Shown piece after piece: positions 6,330 to 14,435 of a stretch of 22,212 nt of DNA; the first letter of the stretch is position 1, and the number at the start of each line of letters is the position of its first letter. Made by a program: the position numbers and the translations under genes. The notes under the pieces were generated by a model, which made no database searches, had not been told where the DNA came from, and was given only the letters and a program-made list of their open reading frames with translations. This stretch comes from Clostridia bacterium (GTDB lineage: Bacteria; Bacillota_A; Clostridia; Christensenellales; Aristaeellaceae), in assembly GCA_017620455.1 (NCBI GenBank), contig JAFZQK010000060.1, forward strand, positions 1 through 22,212. Reading direction: 5' to 3'.

Positions 6330-7424
6330 TTATCCCACAGACGCAAGCAGCGCCTTTTCATTCGCGGTCAGTATGCTCTCCAGATATTCCCGCGCCCGCA
6401 GCGCCGCGGGGAAAAACGGGCGGCCCGTGCTGCGCAGGTAATCCTGGGTGAGCTGCATGGATTTGAGCGCGGCCGCCGGCAGCGATCTGTCCGCCAGATA
6501 CCGGATCGCATCCAGGCCCTCGTAGTTTTCCCGGCCTTCCTCCGTGGCGTCGGCCACGAAGATCACCAGCTCCATCTTCGTCATGCCCGCCCGGCCGATG
6601 GTGTGGCTGCGGATGGCGTTCAGGATTTCTTCGTCCCCCACGCCGAATTCCTTCCGGGCCAGGTACGCCCCCACGGGGGCATGGAGCAGGGCGCCGGAGC
6701 CGTACATGTTTTCGTCGTCGACCAGCTTGTTTTCCCGGGCCACCCGGTCCATCTCCTTCACGGGCATGCCCTTGGCGCAGTCGTGCAGCAGCCCCGCCAG
6801 GGCGCAGCGCTGGACGGGCGCGCCGTGCAGATCCGCCAGGCGCACCGCCTCCCGCCGCACGCCCAGGGCGTGCTGGAAGCGCCGGGGGTTCATCATGGTC
6901 CTGAGCTTAGGCAGCAGGTCCTTCTGGTACAGGCCCCGCTGGGCCAGATAGCACAGCACCCGCCGGTTCAGGCCCGGCGCGTCCGCATACGCCGCGGTCA
7001 TGGCGCGGATCTTTGCGCTTGACGTTTCTCCGTTCCCCGGCGCGGTCATAAAATCACATTCGGCAAGCAGCCTGTCCCTGTCCCGGCCCTCCGGCAGCCC
7101 GGCATCTTCGTCCGCCCCCAGGATCCAGGTAAAGCGGCTGCACGGGTATTCCCGCCGCAGGGGTCCCAGGAAATCCGCAAGGGCCCGGGCGCTGCCGGTC
7201 ATTCCCGCCTGGGAAACGGTGATCCATTCTTTTTCCTCCGCGGCGATGCGGCACATGGTCAGCCGGTCCTGGGCCGGGGCTTCTGCGTCCCTTGGGGCGG
7301 TTCTGGCAACGGGCAGGAGCACCACGCCGTCCAGCCCCGCGCGGCGTTTCGCTTCCTCCGCCAGGGCGATATGCCCTTCGTGCACGGGATCAAAGGAGCC
7401 CGCCAAAACGCCCAGCCGCCTCAA
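6330..7424 (-). CDS. Fused NadD-like (nicotinate-nucleotide adenylyltransferase) and YqeK HD phosphohydrolase
   Basis: A 364-residue two-domain protein. Residues 1-165 match NadD, which makes nicotinate adenine dinucleotide for NAD synthesis: GSFDPVHEGH (9-18) with the HxxH nucleotidyl-transfer motif, GAD (103-105), SSAKIR (135-140) and YLAQRGLY. Residues 180-364 match YqeK, a diadenosine-tetraphosphate hydrolase, with metal ligands H185, H214-D215, H248, H274 and D292. The NadD half is short and lacks the usual PHK and SYTxDTL segments, so its activity is uncertain. The start is probably the TTG at 7424 behind AGGAG (7435-7439); a nearby ATG is out of frame. It leads the rsfS operon. Confidence 0.9.
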   Translation of the reverse strand: MRRLGVLAGSFDPVHEGHIALAEEAKRRAGLDGVVLLPVARTAPRDAEAPAQDRLTMCRIAAEEKEWITVSQAGMTGSARALADFLGPLRREYPCSRFTWILGADEDAGLPEGRDRDRLLAECDFMTAPGNGETSSAKIRAMTAAYADAPGLNRRVLCYLAQRGLYQKDLLPKLRTMMNPRRFQHALGVRREAVRLADLHGAPVQRCALAGLLHDCAKGMPVKEMDRVARENKLVDDENMYGSGALLHAPVGAYLARKEFGVGDEEILNAIRSHTIGRAGMTKMELVIFVADATEEGRENYEGLDAIRYLADRSLPAAALKSMQLTQDYLRSTGRPFFPAALRAREYLESILTANEKALLASVG

Positions 7425-7491
7425 ATGTGATCATCTCCTGCGTATAGTATACAACATTTTGTCCATTCTGAAAAGAGGGGGGGACGGCAGA
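7425..7491. promoter_or_regulatory. Short divergent intergenic region with a weak promoter candidate
   Basis: These 67 bases separate the minus-strand nadD-yqeK operon from a plus-strand membrane gene. On the minus strand TTTTCA (7469-7474) and TATACT (7446-7451) have a 17-base spacer, but the start would fall almost on the ribosome site. On the plus strand TATAGT/TATACA near 7443-7453 could be a -10, without a good -35. Confidence 0.35.
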
Positions 7492-8316
7492 ATGCAGGAA
7501 TATTTGCGCCGGTCGCGTTTCGCCGCGGCCATGGACGGCCTGGGCTTTCATTTTCTGGCGCTGGCGCTGAGCCTGGGCTGGTTCCTCATGCTCTGGGGGC
7601 TCAGCCTGCCCGTCTTTCCGGCGGGGCTTTCGCTGTACGCGCTGGTGCTCCTCATCCGCCGCAAGACCCGGGACGACCGGCTCAACCGCAGGGAAAAGCG
7701 GCTGCGGGAGCAGCTGGGGGGCGAAATGGCGCTGGAGGAAATGCTGCTGCGTCCCCCGGCCCAAGCCCATTTTGAAGCGGCGGTGCTCCTGAGCGTCGGC
7801 CGTCCCCTGGAATTGCTGCGCACCGGCAGCGAAGGCGTGATCTGCCGCCTGCGGGGAGAAAAGCTGCTGCTTTCCTTCCTGCAGCTGTCCCCCGCGTCCT
7901 GCGTTACGGCGGATCACGTGCTCTCCCTCCAGCGGTACGCCCGGGCATCGGAGGCCGTGCGGGCGGTGCTCTGCGCGCCCTGCGCCGTTTCCCAGCAGGC
8001 CCGGGAACAGGCCCGGGGGCCCCTGCCCGTAACGATCCTTTCCCGGGAAACGCTGCTGGGCCTGCTGGGGCGGGCGCACCCGGCCCGGGACAGGGACCTG
8101 GTGGCGCTGGGAAAACGGCGCAGGGAGAAGCGCGCGCCGCGGATCCTGCCCCTGGTGCTGGAGCGGCGGCGGGCGAAAAAATACGCCTGGTACGGTGCAC
8201 TCCTGCTGGGCATGTATCTGTTCACCCGCCTGCTGATCTATGCGCTGCCCGGCCTGCTGTGCGTTTTTCTGGCCGCCGCCTGCCGCTGCTTTCGTTTCCG
8301 GGAAACCGATCTGTGA
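7492..8316 (+). CDS. Membrane protein with a possible degenerate nuclease-like cytoplasmic domain
   Basis: A 274-residue protein with two hydrophobic segments near the N-terminus (about 18-36 and 42-56) and two near the C-terminus (about 225-265), leaving a cytoplasmic middle. That middle (about 90-205) has the rhythm of a restriction-endonuclease-like (Mrr) fold: predicted strands GVICRLRGEKLLLSFLQL, a helix, the strand AVRAVLCAPCAVS, then SQQAREQAR and VTILSRETLLGLL, which resembles the Mrr ending of helix, strand and 'L..LL'. The expected D and QxK catalytic residues are absent, so if the fold is right the domain is inactive. The ATG follows a G-rich ribosome site. I do not recognise a named family; function unknown. 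Confidence 0.75.
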   Translation: MQEYLRRSRFAAAMDGLGFHFLALALSLGWFLMLWGLSLPVFPAGLSLYALVLLIRRKTRDDRLNRREKRLREQLGGEMALEEMLLRPPAQAHFEAAVLLSVGRPLELLRTGSEGVICRLRGEKLLLSFLQLSPASCVTADHVLSLQRYARASEAVRAVLCAPCAVSQQAREQARGPLPVTILSRETLLGLLGRAHPARDRDLVALGKRRREKRAPRILPLVLERRRAKKYAWYGALLLGMYLFTRLLIYALPGLLCVFLAAACRCFRFRETDL

Positions 8317-8336
8317 CCCCTTTCCTGCATGAATTC

Positions 8337-8366
8337 CGCCGCCATGCCCGTTATATGGGTGCGGCG
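8337..8366 (+). repeat. Stem-loop between the membrane gene and the PBP promoter
   Basis: CGCCGC (8337-8342) pairs with GCGGCG (8361-8366), with further CCC/GGG pairing inside. There is no T-tract, so it is at best a weak terminator for the upstream gene. It abuts the -35 of the next promoter. Confidence 0.4.
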
Positions 8367-8367
8367 C

Positions 8368-8397
8368 TTGTCACAATCCGCCCATCCGTGGTATAAT
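8368..8397 (+). promoter_or_regulatory. Sigma-A promoter for the class A PBP gene
   Basis: TTGTCA (8368-8373) and a perfect TATAAT (8392-8397) are separated by 18 bases. The start would be near 8404, giving a 30-base leader with AGGAGG before the GTG. Confidence 0.85.
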
Positions 8398-8433
8398 GAA
8401 CGCACGCAAGCGCTTTGCGTCAGGAGGTATCGC

Positions 8434-11400
8434 GTGAACAGAAACCTTCCCCCGGAGCCTGACCGGGATTTTCCCGCCCTGCCGGACGATCCGCCCGAAT
8501 GGGAAGACGGCGGCGACTGGCAGCAGTCCGACGCGCTGCTGCAGGCCGCGGCGGAGGCGCCCTTCCCCGGCGAAGAAGAAATCGCCGGAAGCAGCGGGGC
8601 CCCGCAGGAACAGGAACCATACGCCGCCGGACAGGACGGCGCTTTTGAAGCATACCCGCAGCAGGAAGACGCCGGAGACGGCGTCCCACCGCAGGAAGCG
8701 GCTTACGATCCCGTCCCGGCGGAGGAGCCGCCGCAGGAATACGAACCCGTCCCGGACGCAGAAGGCTTTCCCGCGCCCGGGGAGGACATGTATCAGGAGC
8801 CCCCCGGCGCGCCCGCGGGCAGCTGGCTGGGCGACGGCGCGTCCGATGCGGAGGACCGTCCCCGCAAACGCACCATTTTCAAGCCCCGCACCCGCCGCCC
8901 CTCCTTTGTGCTGGGGGTGCTGGTCAATTCCGTCCGGGTGCTGGTGCTGCTGGTGCTGATCTTCGGCCTGGCGGGGCTGGGCGCCATCGTGGGCATCGCC
9001 AAGGCGTACATGGAAACCGCCCCCACCCTGGACCTGAGCGCCATCGACGATCAGGCCCAGACCTCCTTTATCTACGACGCCAACCGGAACCTGATCACCG
9101 AATACAAGGGCTCCGAGAACCGCATCATGGTCTCCATCGATTCCATGCCCCTGGACCTGCAGCACGCCTTTGTGGCGGTGGAGGACGCCCGGTTCTACAC
9201 CCACAACGGCGTGGACGTGAAGCGGATCGTGGGCGCGTTCATCGCCAATTCCGTATCCGGCTCCCAGCAGGGCGGAAGCACCATCACCCAGCAGCTGATC
9301 AAAAACACCCTCCTGTCCAGCGAGCAGTCCTACAAGCGCAAGATCCAGGAAGCGTACCTGGCCATGCAGCTGGAAACGCGCTATACCAAGCAGGAGATCC
9401 TGCAGGCGTACCTGAACACCATTTATCTGGGCGAAGACTATTACGGCGTCAAGGTGGCCGCCTTCGGCTATTTCGGCCGGGACAACCTCAAGGACCTGAC
9501 GCTGCGGGAATGCGCCATGCTGGCCGGCATGACCAACAACCCCTATTACTATAACCCCCGCCGCAATTACTATACCCGCCAGAGCGACACCACCGATTAC
9601 GCCAAAATCACCAACGACCGGACGGACTACGTGCTTCGCTGCATGTATGAAAACCAGTTCATCACCCACGAAGAATACCTGGCCGCGCTGGACCCCTCCA
9701 CCGCCCGGGTGCTGCAGAATTCCCCCTCCTCCACGGAGCTGTATCCCTACGCCCATTACGTGGAATACGCCATCCGGGACGTGATCAGGACCCTGCTGAC
9801 CCTCAACGGCCTGGAGGATACGCCCCAGAACCGCAATAAAATGGAAACGGAGCTGCGCACCGGGGGCTACCACGTCTATCTGGCCCTGGATACGGACATC
9901 CAGAAAACCGTGGAGCAGACATTGCAGAATTATTCGGATTACCCCGCCCTGCGGGATCCCTCCGATAAGATCTACCGCGCCCGGAACGCGGACGGCACCT
10001 TCGACGAGATCATCCAGCCCCAGGCCGCGGCGGTGGTGCTGGACTACCGCACGGGCGAGATCAAGGCCATCGTGGGCAGCCGCACCGCGCCCCAGAAACG
10101 CAAGACGCTGAACCGCGCGGCGGACATGAACATGCCCGTGGGCTCTGCCATCAAGCCCATCGCCGTCTACGCCCCCGCCATCGAGCTGGGCGCCGGGGGC
10201 GGCACGGTGCTCTACAATATGCCCGTGCCCATCCGGGGGTATACCGGCAGCGACGGCAAGGATACCTGGCCCCAGAATTACGGCGGCTCCTCCTATCGCG
10301 GGCCGGAAACCATCCGCACCGCCATCACCCGCAGCGACAACACCGCCGCGGCCTACTGCCTGATGAATTTTGTGGGCGTGGAGCGCAGCGCGGATTTCCT
10401 GCTGCGGTTGGGCGTTTCCGAAAAGCACATCAACAAAACGCCCTTCGGCCTGGCCCTGGGCTCCTCCGGCATTTCCCCGGTGGAAATGGCGGTGGCCTTC
10501 GGGGTGCTGGGCAACGGCGGGGTGTATCAGTCCCCCGTCACGTTCCTGGGCATCGCCGACAGCAATCAGAACATCCTTTACGACGCCCATACCAGCCAGA
10601 TCCGGCGGCAGGTGTTCAAGCCCTCCACTGCCTGGCTGACCATCGACATGATGAAGGACGTGGTCTCCAAGGGCACCGGCACCTCGGCGAAGATCTCCGG
10701 CCAGACCGTGGCGGGCAAGACCGGCACCAATTCGGATCAGAAGGGCGTGTTCTTCTGCGGCATGACGGGGTACTACTGCGCCTCCGTCTGGATCGGCCAC
10801 GACAATTACAAGGCCCTTTCCTCCAAGACCACCGGCGGCAACAGCGCCGCCAAGCTGTGGAAGGCGTTCATGGAGCCCATCCATAAGGGACGGCCCAACC
10901 AGGATATCCTGTCCTACACGCCGGAGCAGTGCGGCCTGGTCAGAGTGACCACCTGCAACGTATCCGGCCAGCTGGCCACGGACGCCTGCCGCAACGACGC
11001 CATGGATTACGGCACCACCACCGATTACTGGCCCGCGGAAACCGCCCCCCAGGTATCCTGCCAGATGCATTACGTGCTGGACGTCTGCTCCCAGAGCGGC
11101 ATGTTGGCCACCCCCTACTGCCCCAGCCATTCCTCCAAGGGCGTGGTGATCCTGCCGGTGGGCCATCCTCTCTATGACCTGACCAATACCGCCTACGCCT
11201 CCGTCCTGGCCGATTACCTGGGCGAATACGCCGCCCTGCGCCTCACCGCGGACAGCAATGCGAACGCGGCCCTGCTGCAGAGCCGCACCTGCCTGCTGCA
11301 TCAGACCTCCTCCTTCCCCGTGGGCGGAGGGACCGTCAGCCCCTACGATCAGGGCCTGGTGCAGAACATGGTTTCGGACGCCCGGATGCTGCTGGGCAGC

Positions 11401-11574
11401 GCGCAGCTGATCCTCAATTCCCTGTCGCCGGATCAGCCCGCCTACGCCGGGCTTTCCCAGGCCATGTCCCATCTGTCGGGCGTGATCGAATCCAATCCCA
11501 CCCTGGACGCCCTGACCGCCGCCATGTCCTCCCTGACCCAGGCCATGAACGCCGCGCAGAACCCCGGATGGTAA
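8434..11574 (+). CDS. Class A penicillin-binding protein (PBP1A-like), bifunctional
   Basis: It polymerises and cross-links peptidoglycan at the cell surface. The 1046-residue protein has a cytoplasmic Pro/Glu-rich tail (1-145), a basic patch, a membrane anchor (about 155-190), a glycosyltransferase family 51 domain (about 225-400) with catalytic E250 in AVEDARFYTHNG plus GGSTITQQLIKN, and a transpeptidase domain (about 528-825) with S571-A-I-K, S634-D-N and K762-T-G-T. A cysteine-containing C-terminal region (830-1046) follows. The start is a GTG at 8434, six bases after AGGAGG; the longer frame upstream crosses the promoter. It is longer than typical PBP1A because both terminal regions are extended. 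Confidence 0.96.
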   Translation: MNRNLPPEPDRDFPALPDDPPEWEDGGDWQQSDALLQAAAEAPFPGEEEIAGSSGAPQEQEPYAAGQDGAFEAYPQQEDAGDGVPPQEAAYDPVPAEEPPQEYEPVPDAEGFPAPGEDMYQEPPGAPAGSWLGDGASDAEDRPRKRTIFKPRTRRPSFVLGVLVNSVRVLVLLVLIFGLAGLGAIVGIAKAYMETAPTLDLSAIDDQAQTSFIYDANRNLITEYKGSENRIMVSIDSMPLDLQHAFVAVEDARFYTHNGVDVKRIVGAFIANSVSGSQQGGSTITQQLIKNTLLSSEQSYKRKIQEAYLAMQLETRYTKQEILQAYLNTIYLGEDYYGVKVAAFGYFGRDNLKDLTLRECAMLAGMTNNPYYYNPRRNYYTRQSDTTDYAKITNDRTDYVLRCMYENQFITHEEYLAALDPSTARVLQNSPSSTELYPYAHYVEYAIRDVIRTLLTLNGLEDTPQNRNKMETELRTGGYHVYLALDTDIQKTVEQTLQNYSDYPALRDPSDKIYRARNADGTFDEIIQPQAAAVVLDYRTGEIKAIVGSRTAPQKRKTLNRAADMNMPVGSAIKPIAVYAPAIELGAGGGTVLYNMPVPIRGYTGSDGKDTWPQNYGGSSYRGPETIRTAITRSDNTAAAYCLMNFVGVERSADFLLRLGVSEKHINKTPFGLALGSSGISPVEMAVAFGVLGNGGVYQSPVTFLGIADSNQNILYDAHTSQIRRQVFKPSTAWLTIDMMKDVVSKGTGTSAKISGQTVAGKTGTNSDQKGVFFCGMTGYYCASVWIGHDNYKALSSKTTGGNSAAKLWKAFMEPIHKGRPNQDILSYTPEQCGLVRVTTCNVSGQLATDACRNDAMDYGTTTDYWPAETAPQVSCQMHYVLDVCSQSGMLATPYCPSHSSKGVVILPVGHPLYDLTNTAYASVLADYLGEYAALRLTADSNANAALLQSRTCLLHQTSSFPVGGGTVSPYDQGLVQNMVSDARMLLGSAQLILNSLSPDQPAYAGLSQAMSHLSGVIESNPTLDALTAAMSSLTQAMNAAQNPGW

Positions 11575-11611
11575 ACGCCGCGGCCCATGAACGATAATTT
11601 CGCCCATCCCC

Positions 11612-11640
11612 TTGCATTTTTCGCGCCCTTCCTGTATAAT
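11612..11640 (+). promoter_or_regulatory. Promoter for the proS T-box leader
   Basis: TTGCAT (11612-11617) and a perfect TATAAT (11635-11640) are separated by 17 bases, with a start near 11647. Confidence 0.85.
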
Positions 11641-11646
11641 GCCCTT

Positions 11647-11862
11647 GTTTACAGGCAATCCACGGGAAAAACGCCGCCAGAAAAAAGAGAGCGCGCCGTC
11701 GGCTGAAAGCGCGCAGGCAGGCATCCCGCCCGTGGGCCGCGGCCAATCCCCGCCGGGCGCTCCCGTTACAGAGCAGGAAAGCCGGGCGTTCATCGAAACG
11801 CCAAGCAAGGTGGTACCGCGAAGCATCCCTTCGTCCCTGCACAGGACGAAGGGTCATTTTTT
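11647..11862 (+). promoter_or_regulatory. T-box riboswitch (tRNA-Pro) controlling proS
   Basis: The canonical T-box AAGGTGGTACCGCG is at 11807-11820. It is followed by a terminator with arms CCCTTCGTCC (11827-11836) and GGACGAAGGG (11844-11853) and a run of six T. A stem III-like hairpin (GGCGTT/AACGCC, 11785-11802) lies before it. Stem I may be closed by CCACGGG (11660-11666) with CCCGTGG (11729-11735). The TGGT of the T-box would pair with an ACCA tRNA end. A CCC at 11725-11727 is a candidate specifier codon for proline, which I could not prove. Uncharged tRNA-Pro would let transcription continue into proS. It fills most of the 303-base gap 11575-11877. Confidence 0.93.
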
Positions 11863-11877
11863 GGAGGAGGGTTTCCC

Positions 11878-13320
11878 ATGGCAAAGGAAAAGAAACAGGA
11901 ATTCGTGCAGCACATCACCCCCCGGGATGAAAATTTCTCCCAATGGTATACCGACGTAGTCACCCAGACGGACCTGATGGACTACACCCCCGTCCGGGGC
12001 TGCATGGCCATGAAGCCCTACGGCAACCGGATCTGGGAGCTGATCCACGAGCAGCTGGACCAGATGTTCAAGGATACGGGCCATGAGAACGTCTCCATGC
12101 CCATGCTGATCCCCGAATCCCTGCTGCTCAAGGAAGCGGACCACGTGGAGGGCTTCGCTCCCGAGGTGGCCTGGGTCACCCAGGGCGGCACCGAGCCCCT
12201 GCAGGAACGCATGGCCGTCCGCCCCACCAGCGAAACCATTTTCTGCACCATGTTTTCCAAATGGGTGCAATCCTACCGCGATCTGCCGCTGAAATACAAT
12301 CAGTGGTGCTCCGTCATGCGCTGGGAAAAGACCACGCGGCCCTTCCTGCGCACCGCGGAATTCTGGTGGCAGGAGGGCCACACCGTCCACGCCACCGCCG
12401 AGGAAGCCGAGGAAGAAACCCAGCAGATGCTGAACGTGTATAAAACCTTCTGCGAAAAGAACCTGGCCATTCCCGTGTTCGCCGGGCAGAAATCCGACAA
12501 GGAAAAGTTTGCCGGCGCCCGGGCCACCTATTCCGTGGAGGCCATGATGCAGGACGGCAAAGCCCTGCAGGCCGGCACCAGCCACAATTTCGGCACCAAT
12601 TTTTCCGTGCCCTTCGAGATCCAGTACCTGAGCAAGGAAGGCAAGCTGGAATACTGCCACGAAACCAGCTGGGGCGTTTCCACCCGGCTGATCGGCGCCA
12701 TCATCATGACCCACGGCGACGAGCGCGGCCTCAAGCTGCCCCCCATGATCGCCCCGTATCAGGCGGTGATCCTGCCCATCGCGGCCCACAAGGGCGGCGT
12801 GATGGAAAAGTGCAAGGAAGCGTTCGAGGCGCTCAGGACCGCCGGCATCCGCGTGAAACTGGACGACCGGGACAACGTATCCCCCGGCTGGAAATTCAAC
12901 GAATGGGAGCTCAAGGGCGTGCCCGTCCGGGTGGAGATCGGGCCCAAGGACATCGAAAACGGCGTGGCCACCGTGATGCGCCGGGATACCTTTGAAAAGA
13001 CCGCCGTTCCCCTGGACAGCCTGGCCGATGAAATCAAAAAACTGCTGGATGATATCCAGCAGAACATGTACCGCATCGCCGACGAATTCCGCCTCAGCCA
13101 CACCAAAGACGTGCACGATTACGAGGAGCTCAAGGCGCAGGTGAACGGCGGCTACGCCCGGGCCATGTGGTGCGGCGACCAGGCCTGCGAGGATAAGATC
13201 AAGGCCGAAACCGCCGCCACCTCCCGCAACATGCCCTTCGACCAGACCCCCTTCGGCGATACCTGCGTCTGCTGCGGACGCAAGGCGAAGAAGGTCATGT
13301 ATTTTGCAAAGGCATATTGA
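11878..13320 (+). CDS. proS: Prolyl-tRNA synthetase, eukaryote/archaeal-like type
   Basis: It attaches proline to tRNA-Pro. The 480-residue length, the start EFVQHITPRDENFSQWYTD, and the lack of the bacterial editing insertion mark the shorter archaeal/eukaryote-like form. Class II motif 2 is at RWEKTTRPFLRTAEF (about 148-162) and motif 3 at GVSTRLIGAIIMTHGDERGL (about 266-285). The C-terminal extension has cysteines C432, C437, C463 and C466 that can hold zinc, ending in the usual aromatic KVMYFAKAY. The ATG has GGAGGAGGG upstream. Its T-box leader makes expression respond to tRNA-Pro charging. Confidence 0.97.
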   Translation: MAKEKKQEFVQHITPRDENFSQWYTDVVTQTDLMDYTPVRGCMAMKPYGNRIWELIHEQLDQMFKDTGHENVSMPMLIPESLLLKEADHVEGFAPEVAWVTQGGTEPLQERMAVRPTSETIFCTMFSKWVQSYRDLPLKYNQWCSVMRWEKTTRPFLRTAEFWWQEGHTVHATAEEAEEETQQMLNVYKTFCEKNLAIPVFAGQKSDKEKFAGARATYSVEAMMQDGKALQAGTSHNFGTNFSVPFEIQYLSKEGKLEYCHETSWGVSTRLIGAIIMTHGDERGLKLPPMIAPYQAVILPIAAHKGGVMEKCKEAFEALRTAGIRVKLDDRDNVSPGWKFNEWELKGVPVRVEIGPKDIENGVATVMRRDTFEKTAVPLDSLADEIKKLLDDIQQNMYRIADEFRLSHTKDVHDYEELKAQVNGGYARAMWCGDQACEDKIKAETAATSRNMPFDQTPFGDTCVCCGRKAKKVMYFAKAY

Positions 13321-13343
13321 GGAAATAATAACGGGGATATTTT

Positions 13344-13382
13344 ACGGGGGAACCGCTTTTGTGTCAAAAGCGGTTCCCCCGT
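13344..13382 (+). repeat. Perfect 18-base inverted repeat downstream of proS
   Basis: Arms at 13344-13361 and 13365-13382 are exact reverse complements around a TGT loop. It begins 23 bases after the proS stop and lacks a T-tract on either strand, so it may protect the 3' end or be a dispersed repeat. Confidence 0.7.
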
Positions 13383-13399
13383 GCCCCTTCCGAAAACCA

Positions 13400-13441
13400 G
13401 CTGGGACAACTGAGATATAATAATATCAGTTCTTCCCCAGC
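13400..13441. repeat. AT-centred imperfect stem-loop
   Basis: CTGGG (13401-13405) pairs with CCCAG (13436-13440), and inside this AACT plus GATAT (13408-13418) pair with ATATC plus AGTT (13423-13431). It lies between two other stem-loops; function unknown. Confidence 0.5.
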
Positions 13442-13458
13442 CGCCTTTCTTGGTGGGG

Positions 13459-13509
13459 GCGCGGGGGGGGATTCTTTGGGCGCCAAAGAACCCATCCCCC
13501 GCCTTTTAT
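13459..13509 (+). terminator. Stem-loop with T-tract, probable proS terminator
   Basis: The core TTCTTTGG (13472-13479) pairs with CCAAAGAA (13483-13490), and a G-run (13463-13470) pairs with CCCCCGC (13496-13502). CTTTTATAT follows on the plus strand, making it the best candidate for the end of the proS transcript. Confidence 0.55.
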
Positions 13510-13523
13510 ATCAATATCATCCA

Positions 13524-14435
13524 TCACAGCCTCACCGGCGACGACCAGGCCCGCAGGCCGTTTTCGTCCTCGATTTCCACACGGATATAGGTTTCCCGGG
13601 GCAGCGGGCGGTAGCGCGCCTCCGTGATGTCCTCCCCGGACAGGGTGCGTTCCCGGGAATAAATGGCGTCGGAATAGAAAATGACCTTCCGGCAGGGTGT
13701 GCATTTCAGCGCCACCTCGCCGTCCTCGATCTTCATTTTTGTGATCCGCGGGCCCTGGCTGCCGTACACGTTCCCTTTATCCAGCGCGTCCAGGATGCTT
13801 TCCCGGGTGCACGCTTCCGCGCATGCGATCACCGCGCTGTGGCACTGGTCGCCGTTGTACCGGTGGGCGTCGTCCGCGGCCACGATCGGCAAAAGGAAGC
13901 CGTCGGCAAAGCACAGGTCGATCACCTCGGAGGAATCGGCCCGTCGGGCGTTCCAGGGAAAATCGGAGCAGCGGTTGTAAATCTCCACGGCGCTCAAATG
14001 CTTCAGGCTTTTAATGGTTTCCGGATCGTTCAGGCTCCAGGCGGGGTGGGCGAAGATCGCCAGGCCGCCGCAGGCCCGGATGGCGTCGACGCCCTGCTGG
14101 GGCGATGCCAGCGCGGCGGGGTCCTGCATGATCCCCGGATGCACGCCCACGCCGATGATATGCACCGCCTGAGCATGGCCGGTCTCCACGCGGTAATCCA
14201 GCTCCACCCCGGGAATCAGGAGCAGGTCCGTTTCCGCTTCGGCGGGGTCGGTGACCCGGCGATGATCGGTGATCGCCAGGAAATCATAGCCCGCGGCTCT
14301 GTACTGCGCTGCCGCTTCCCGCGGGGTCAACCACCCGTCGCTGCCGGTGGTATGGCAGTGAAAATTGCCCTTCCATTGCGGAAGGGCAGGATCAATGATC
14401 ATGCGCATGTTTTGTTTTTCTTCGTTCCTGTCCAT
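13524..14435 (-). CDS. PHP-domain metal-dependent hydrolase (CehA/McbA-like)
   Basis: A 303-residue protein of the polymerase-and-histidinol-phosphatase superfamily, which hydrolyses phosphoesters with bound metals. Visible metal motifs are NFHCHTTGSDG (H26, H28), AITDH (D57, H58), PGVELD (E79), IFAHPAW (H130) and VAADDAH (D188, H191). After the catalytic part, about 80 residues form a beta-rich C-terminal domain. The substrate cannot be told. Its ATG overlaps the degV stop by one base (TGATG), so the two are translated together. An internal ATG at M10 is an alternative start. Confidence 0.88.
   Translation of the reverse strand: MDRNEEKQNMRMIIDPALPQWKGNFHCHTTGSDGWLTPREAAAQYRAAGYDFLAITDHRRVTDPAEAETDLLLIPGVELDYRVETGHAQAVHIIGVGVHPGIMQDPAALASPQQGVDAIRACGGLAIFAHPAWSLNDPETIKSLKHLSAVEIYNRCSDFPWNARRADSSEVIDLCFADGFLLPIVAADDAHRYNGDQCHSAVIACAEACTRESILDALDKGNVYGSQGPRITKMKIEDGEVALKCTPCRKVIFYSDAIYSRERTLSGEDITEARYRPLPRETYIRVEIEDENGLRAWSSPVRL

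Noticed and set aside
7432..7434. ATG just upstream as start of the NadD-YqeK gene
   Set aside because: It is out of frame with the domain sequence; the TTG at 7424 is in frame and starts where NadD should.
8371..11826. A 1151-codon open frame on the minus strand
   Set aside because: It is antisense to the entire PBP gene and crosses its promoter. The protein is Gly/His/Val-rich with no family motif, as expected from a GC-rich gene read in reverse.
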